DNA of 27,405 nucleotides, taken from assembly GCA_900550395.1 (NCBI GenBank), contig URSD01000034.1:1-27405 (forward strand). The letters run 5' to 3'. The position numbers and the translations under genes are program-made. Source of the DNA: an uncultured Porphyromonadaceae bacterium. GTDB taxonomy: Bacteria; Bacteroidota; Bacteroidia; Bacteroidales; Muribaculaceae. Below are positions 22,857-27,405 of the stretch, in pieces. Below the pieces are notes generated by a model, which was given only the letters and a program-made list of their open reading frames with translations, made no database searches and was not told the origin of the DNA. Position 1 is the first letter of the stretch, and each line of letters starts with the position of its first letter.

Positions 22857-24824
22857 ATGAAAAAACTCGTCGGCCTCGCCATCATGCTGGCCATGACATT
22901 TGCGGTACATGCGGCAAAATTCACAGTGGACTTCAACAGCTATCCTGCAGGAAGCACATTTGAAATGACCGGCGGAGGCAGCGCCACCGTAAAGGCCAAT
23001 CCGGCCGGAAGCGGCAAAGTCCTCACTATAAAGTGCGCCGCCTACAACAGTGTCCCCGTAATACCCGTCACCCTCCCCGAAGGCATCACTCTCGGAGCCT
23101 GCACGGGCATCAGCGTCAAAACCTACATCCCCGCGTCGGGCAACGAACAATATGCCAACTACAAGCAGTTCCAGCTCTACGCCAACGGCGCCCTCATATT
23201 CAAAAACACAAAGAGCGACGGCAGCGACGAATACCCCAACCAGGGCAGCAAGGACTCATGGATAGGCATCTACACCGCCGCCGACCGGCTCACACTCACC
23301 GACGCACAGAAAGAGCTGCACAGCTTCAGCCTCGGGGCCGGACTCAACGACAGCAAGATGACCTACCATATAGCTGAAATATCCTTCAGCTACGACCTCA
23401 GCCTCGACCCGCCCGTGCTCCCCGAGCGCGGAGCCTTCTACACCGGCGTCTACCGCAACCTCTTCGCCGAGGCAGGCTACACCGAACAGCAGATTCAGCA
23501 GCGCATAGACGACCTCTGGAGCACCTACTTCGAGGGTAATAAGGACACCGAGCGCCTATACTACGAAAGCGGCAACGACATGGCCTACATCCTCGACGTC
23601 AACAACAACGACGTCCGCACCGAGGGCATGAGCTACGGCATGATGCTCTGCGTACAGCTCGACCGCAAGGCCGAGTTCGACAAGCTCTGGAAATGGGCCA
23701 AGACCTACATGCAGTACCCCGCCTCCGACGAGCGCCGCGGCTACTTCTCCTGGCAGTGCAACACCGACGGCTCCAAGAAAGGCCACACCCCCGCCAGCGA
23801 CGGCGAGGAATACTTCATCATGACCCTGATGTTCGCCTCCGGACGATGGGGTGACGGCGAAGGCATCTACAACTACAGCCACGAGGCCAACTACATCCTC
23901 GAAATGTGCCACGAAAAGCCCGCCCAGGACATCAACCCCTACTCCTCCTACACGCAGCTCTTCGACCCGACGGAGATGCAGGTGGTGTTCGTGCCCTACG
24001 CCTCCGCCGCCAAGTTCACCGACCCCTCCTACCATCTCCCCGCCTTCTACGACCTCTGGAGCCGCTGGGCCGACAACAACAAGGACTTCTACGCCCGCCT
24101 CGCATCCAAGAGCCGCGAGATGTGGGCCAAATTCGCCCACCCCGTCACAGGCCTCATGCCCGACTATGCCGAGTTCAGCGGGGCGCCCCACACCGGCGAC
24201 GGCGACCACTCGGGATTCCTCTACGACGCATGGCGCTGCATCATGAACATGGCAATGGACTTCGCCTGGTTCAGGCCCGCAGGAGTCGACTACACCGGCC
24301 TCGTGCAGCGGCAGTACGACTTCTTCCTCAGCAAAGGCATCACCTCCTACCACAGCGTCTACACCCTCGACGGCAAGGACAAGAACGGTAACACCGACCA
24401 CTCGCCCGGCCTCGTGGCATGCAACGCCGCCGGCGCCCTCGCCTGCGGCACACGCGACGCCTGGAAGTTCGTCGAAAACTTCTTCGACACAGCCATCCCC
24501 ACCGGACGCTACCGCTACTACGACGGATGCCTCTACTTCCTCAACTGGCTCAACTGCGCCGGACGATACCGCATCTACGGCAAAGGCGCATCCAGCGGCA
24601 TCGCCGACATCGACGCCGACAGCCGCCCCGAAGTACGCCTCACCGCCGACGGCCTGCAAGTAAGCGGACTCACCGCCGGACGCTACCGCATCATCGCCCT
24701 CAGCTCAGGCATCGACCTGCGCCGCGGCACCTTCGACGGCGGCATCATTCCGGCCACAGACCTGCCTCACGGCGCATACGCTATAATACTCAACGAAACA
24801 TACACTTCTAAATTCATCAAATAA
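22857..24824 (+). CDS. GH8 family xylan-active glycosidase with N-terminal binding-like module and sorting-type tail
   Basis: 655 aa with a signal peptide (1-20, VHAA). Residues ~21-182 form a beta-sandwich containing VTLPEGITLGACTGISVKTY, clearly related to the repeated module of the next gene's product. The GH8 (alpha/alpha)6 barrel covers ~190-580: VRTEGMSYGMM gives general acid Glu256, ASDGEEYF has Asp315, and FLYDAWR has Asp457, aligning with Glu70, Asp128 and Asp263 of Bacillus Rex. It is therefore either a reducing-end xylose-releasing exo-oligoxylanase or an endo-xylanase. Residues ~590-655 (VRLTADGLQVSGL...YRIIALSSG...LPHGAYAIIL...KFIK) resemble a type IX-like C-terminal sorting domain. 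The next gene starts 6 bp after the stop. Confidence 0.88.
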   Translation: MKKLVGLAIMLAMTFAVHAAKFTVDFNSYPAGSTFEMTGGGSATVKANPAGSGKVLTIKCAAYNSVPVIPVTLPEGITLGACTGISVKTYIPASGNEQYANYKQFQLYANGALIFKNTKSDGSDEYPNQGSKDSWIGIYTAADRLTLTDAQKELHSFSLGAGLNDSKMTYHIAEISFSYDLSLDPPVLPERGAFYTGVYRNLFAEAGYTEQQIQQRIDDLWSTYFEGNKDTERLYYESGNDMAYILDVNNNDVRTEGMSYGMMLCVQLDRKAEFDKLWKWAKTYMQYPASDERRGYFSWQCNTDGSKKGHTPASDGEEYFIMTLMFASGRWGDGEGIYNYSHEANYILEMCHEKPAQDINPYSSYTQLFDPTEMQVVFVPYASAAKFTDPSYHLPAFYDLWSRWADNNKDFYARLASKSREMWAKFAHPVTGLMPDYAEFSGAPHTGDGDHSGFLYDAWRCIMNMAMDFAWFRPAGVDYTGLVQRQYDFFLSKGITSYHSVYTLDGKDKNGNTDHSPGLVACNAAGALACGTRDAWKFVENFFDTAIPTGRYRYYDGCLYFLNWLNCAGRYRIYGKGASSGIADIDADSRPEVRLTADGLQVSGLTAGRYRIIALSSGIDLRRGTFDGGIIPATDLPHGAYAIILNETYTSKFIK

Positions 24825-24829
24825 CTATC

Positions 24830-26932
24830 ATGAAAAAACTTTACTTGCTCGCTGCAGCCGCCCTGTGCGCAGCAACGGCCACAGCCGCCAACGGCGACGT
24901 CACCGCCGACGGCTGGCTCATGCTCGAAGACTTCGAGGGAGCAAATCACTCCGCGTCTGTATTCACCGTATCAGGCAAAAATGAAGCCGGTACCGTCTCA
25001 ATCGAAACCATTGCGACAACTGATAATGCAAACAACAAAGCAGCTAAATTCACCGGTGGCGCAAGCAAGGTGAATGGCATCAAAATAGCAGCAACACTAC
25101 CCGAAGGCAAAACCATCGCAGACTACACGGCCATACAGTTTGACATCCACTCTGGCAACAATACATATAAAGAGCTCTATCTTTACATTAACGATAACAC
25201 CAATACCGTAGACGTCAAACACAACGCCATTGGTTCGTCCAACGTATGGTCAAATTACAATAAAGAAATCGCACTCACAGGCGAAGGTCGCGAAGTTGTC
25301 ATAGGCATCGTTTTTGATACCAGCAGCAGAGGTTATTATTACATCGACAACATTCAGCTGAAAGAAAAGGAAGGCGGTTCCGGCGAAGACCCCGATCCCG
25401 TCGACCCCGTTGATCCCGTTGATCCCGTCGAGCCTGGAGAATCGCTGAACGGCACCGTCACCAACGGCTGGCTCATGGTTGAAGACTTTGAAGGTACAGC
25501 TCCCACAATGTCGGCATTCAACATATACAACGGAGAAGGCAAAGGCACATGTGAAACTACCACCATAGCCAAAGACGGCAATAACGCCAACAAAGTAGGA
25601 CAATTCACAGTCGGAGGCGAATATTCTCACGGCATCCAGTTCGACTTCATGCTTCCCGAAGGCAAGACCATCGACGACTATACAGAGATTTCAGTCGACG
25701 TATACGGCGTCAGCGGCGACGTGACCTGGAAAAAGCTGGAAGTATACGTGGACGGTAGCAAACAGGGTGAGGTAAGCAGCGCTATCACCAATGCAACGAC
25801 GTGGAAAACGTCCAATCTCGAGATCTCCGCAACCGGAACAAGCAATAAAGTCTCCATCGGTTTCTATAACGCCACCAACACCGGTGCCGTCATTGCCTAC
25901 GATAACATCCGTCTTAAGGAGAAACCAACATCCGGTGTATACAACGAGAGCAAGAACGGCACAGTCACCGACGGCTGGCTCATGATTGAAGACTTCCAAA
26001 AGAAAGTTCCCGGCGATAATGTAAAGATTGCCGCACAGTGGGGATCGGAAAGAGATAACACAGCAACTGTTGCCGTAGATCCCAAAAGCGGTAACGAGAA
26101 GAACCTTGTAGCTGTATACGCCAAAACCGACGACGACTACAACTCGGTATTCGCCCTCAACGTAAATCTGCCCGAAGGCAAGGCATTGAAGGACTACGAC
26201 CAGATTGCATTCGACCTCTACCGCTTTGAAGGCGACTCTGACGGCAAGGAAATGTACGTCAGGGCCGGCGATGATGTAATCAAATATACCGAAGGCGAAT
26301 ACATCACACAGGGTACTTTAAGCGACTGGACAGAGAAGGCATATACCATCAGTGCATCCGCCACCGCAGGCAACGCTTTCACTCTCTACTTCGGCATCAA
26401 GAGCGACAATCCTAACTATGCAGTCGACAATATCCGCCTGCGCGAGCGTGAGCCTGAACTTGAAGTAGTCGGCACACCCGTAATCACCATCAAGCACGGC
26501 ACTGCGGCCGGTACCATGACCGTATCCTACAGCTTTGAGATCAAGAACCACAACGGCGAGGAAATCAAAGTGGTAGCCACCGTTGACGGACATGACGAAG
26601 TAATCTTTGAGGAAGCCGCAGCCGAACCTGAAAACGCACCCGCACGTGCCGCCGACGAAAACAAAACGTTCAGCGGCAACCTCAAGGCTCAGCACGACGT
26701 ACTGAAGACCATCAGCAATCCTAACGTAAGCCTCACCGCCACAGCCGGCGAGAAGCAGCTCTTTGCCATCACCAAAGCTCCCGACACCACCACAGGCATC
26801 GAGGACGTGACCATAGACAGCGAGGCTCCCATCGAGTACTTCAACCTCCAGGGCCTGCGCGTAGCTCAGCCCGAGGCCGGCCGCCTCTACATCAAGCGTC
26901 AGGGCGACAAAGCCGTTAAGGTACGCTTCTGA
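24830..26932 (+). CDS. Three-module secreted carbohydrate-binding-like protein
   Basis: 700 aa with a signal peptide (1-20). Three homologous beta-sandwich modules of ~165 residues each begin with (N)G(D/T)VT..GWLM(L/V/I)EDF at about 22, 207 and 373. Each contains LPEGK.(I/L).DY and ends Y(Y/A)(I/V/Y)DNI(Q/R)L(K/R)E. An acidic linker of repeated PVDP units (~187-203) separates modules 1 and 2. Residues ~546-640 are another beta domain with an Ala/Glu-rich insert. The C-terminus has IEYFNLQGLRVAQPEAGRLY and ends KVRF, a tail frequent on exported proteins of this group. No catalytic motif is seen. Same operon as GH8, which carries a divergent copy of the module, so it probably binds xylan or a related glycan at the cell surface. 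The ligand is an inference. Confidence 0.8.
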   Translation: MKKLYLLAAAALCAATATAANGDVTADGWLMLEDFEGANHSASVFTVSGKNEAGTVSIETIATTDNANNKAAKFTGGASKVNGIKIAATLPEGKTIADYTAIQFDIHSGNNTYKELYLYINDNTNTVDVKHNAIGSSNVWSNYNKEIALTGEGREVVIGIVFDTSSRGYYYIDNIQLKEKEGGSGEDPDPVDPVDPVDPVEPGESLNGTVTNGWLMVEDFEGTAPTMSAFNIYNGEGKGTCETTTIAKDGNNANKVGQFTVGGEYSHGIQFDFMLPEGKTIDDYTEISVDVYGVSGDVTWKKLEVYVDGSKQGEVSSAITNATTWKTSNLEISATGTSNKVSIGFYNATNTGAVIAYDNIRLKEKPTSGVYNESKNGTVTDGWLMIEDFQKKVPGDNVKIAAQWGSERDNTATVAVDPKSGNEKNLVAVYAKTDDDYNSVFALNVNLPEGKALKDYDQIAFDLYRFEGDSDGKEMYVRAGDDVIKYTEGEYITQGTLSDWTEKAYTISASATAGNAFTLYFGIKSDNPNYAVDNIRLREREPELEVVGTPVITIKHGTAAGTMTVSYSFEIKNHNGEEIKVVATVDGHDEVIFEEAAAEPENAPARAADENKTFSGNLKAQHDVLKTISNPNVSLTATAGEKQLFAITKAPDTTTGIEDVTIDSEAPIEYFNLQGLRVAQPEAGRLYIKRQGDKAVKVRF

Positions 26933-26956
26933 TAACACATCCACCACTTCAACAGG

Positions 26957-26992
26957 CATCTGCCGCGCATCCCGCGCGGCAGATGTTTTTTT
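26957..26992 (+). terminator. Intrinsic terminator of the GH8 operon
   Basis: A perfect 11-bp stem (CATCTGCCGCG / CGCGGCAGATG) around a 7-nt loop is followed by seven T, starting 24 bp after the stop. Confidence 0.92.
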
Positions 26993-27163
26993 ACATCCAT
27001 ACAGAGGTGCAAAACCTCGGATTGCACGGGCGCACGGGCGGTATAGGAAGTGCAAGGCTTACAGCAGATACATTCTCTTTTTCTAATTATTGCTGTCCGA
27101 TAAAGCAACGTAAATAATTGGTTATTAAGTATTAGCAGGTGTACAACCCCCATTTATCGTTGA

Positions 27164-27185
27164 TTACCCGCCGGATGGCGGGTAA
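27164..27185. repeat. REP-like palindrome 1
   Basis: TTACCCGCC-GGAT-GGCGGGTAA: a 9-bp stem with a GGAT loop. The core ACCCGCCGGATGGCGGGT recurs twice more in the next 180 bp, once in each orientation. Confidence 0.8.
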
Positions 27186-27196
27186 AATCTGGTTAG

Positions 27197-27230
27197 CCGC
27201 GGATTAAGGCGCACAGCGCCGTATCCGCGG
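27197..27230. repeat. Nested hairpin between REP-like units
   Basis: CCGCGGAT (27197-27204) pairs with ATCCGCGG (27223-27230), and inside it GGCGC (27208-27212) pairs with GCGCC (27216-27220) across ACA. It is a two-step perfect stem. Confidence 0.8.
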
Positions 27231-27246
27231 TAGGTTCAGTTAAAGA

Positions 27247-27356
27247 CATCAACCCGCCGGATGGCGGGTTGCACGACCTCTGGTGGCCGCGAAAACTCCT
27301 GAAAATCTGCCAAATAAATCTGGACGTCGTGCAACCCGCCATCCGGCGGGTTGATG
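27247..27356. repeat. 110-bp element with perfect 31-bp terminal inverted repeats
   Basis: The left arm 27247-27277 is the exact reverse complement of the right arm 27326-27356; the centre is 48 bp. Each arm itself contains the REP-like palindrome AACCCGCC-GGAT-GGCGGGTT. No open reading frame and no clear target-site duplication. The flank to the window end repeats tgtcgctcc twice. Confidence 0.85.
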
Positions 27357-27405
27357 CGTTTGTGTCGCTCCTACCGCGAGTATGTCGCTCCCTGCGGTCG
27401 CTCCT

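Noticed and set aside
25387..25434. Tandem DNA repeat of PVDP codons as a phase-variation tract
   Set aside because: Units are codon multiples and encode an ordinary acidic Pro linker. Length changes would stay in frame.
22501..27068. Shared 13-mer aaggcttacagca at ~22501 and ~27055 flanking the GH8 operon
   Set aside because: Too short to call a duplicated insertion site, and flanking bases do not match.

Overview
The window looks like a chromosomal segment of a Bacteroidales gut bacterium, most likely Muribaculaceae (S24-7) or a close relative. This placement is an inference, resting on: repeated TAnnTTTG-type -7 promoter boxes with very short leaders and no clear Shine-Dalgarno; GC-rich core genes; exported glycoside hydrolases of families typical of the phylum (GH97, GH43, GH95, GH8); a Bacteroidetes-type lipobox protein; and a C-terminal 'NLQGLRV...YIKRQG' tail common on exported proteins of this group. 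No rRNA gene or taxonomic marker is present to fix the species.

Layout, left to right. (1) 1-770: the 3'-truncated remains of a TPR lipoprotein gene and a strong hairpin. (2) 769-4341, minus: a two-gene GH43 -> GH97 operon for arabinoxylan/galactoside-type glycans. (3) 4604-5885, plus: a small membrane protein and an NDP-sugar nucleotidyltransferase. (4) 6005-9275, minus: a mosaic accessory patch. It holds an AT-rich pepsin/retropepsin-like protein, a RhuM-Fic/Doc fusion, and a GIY-YIG endonuclease fragment fused in frame to a second copy of the 3' end of the adjacent glycerophosphodiester phosphodiesterase gene. (5) 9272-14785: a 1397-aa STAND/NACHT-type NTPase with a possible HEPN N-terminus, coupled by ATGA to the phosphodiesterase gene and divergently transcribed from a protein with two C-terminal membrane helices. 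This is the best candidate for an undescribed conflict system. (6) 14847-19557, minus: housekeeping gapA, mannose-1-phosphate guanylyltransferase and a GH95 fucosidase. (7) 19591-22500: tRNA-Ser(CGA) followed by three copies of a tRNA-tail palindromic repeat; the last two flank an RloA/RloB (AbiL-like) phage-defence pair, with no integrase in the window. (8) 22857-26932, plus: a GH8 xylan-active enzyme and a three-module carbohydrate-binding-like partner. (9) 26957-27405: terminator, then a dense array of REP-like palindromes including a perfect 31-bp inverted repeat.

Functionally the window mixes plant/host glycan use (GH43/GH97, GH95, GH8 plus binding protein), sugar-nucleotide synthesis and glycolysis with at least two, perhaps three, conflict/defence loci. 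Two of these sit at places where the DNA shows recombination scars: the gdpD 3' end and the tRNA-Ser 3' end.
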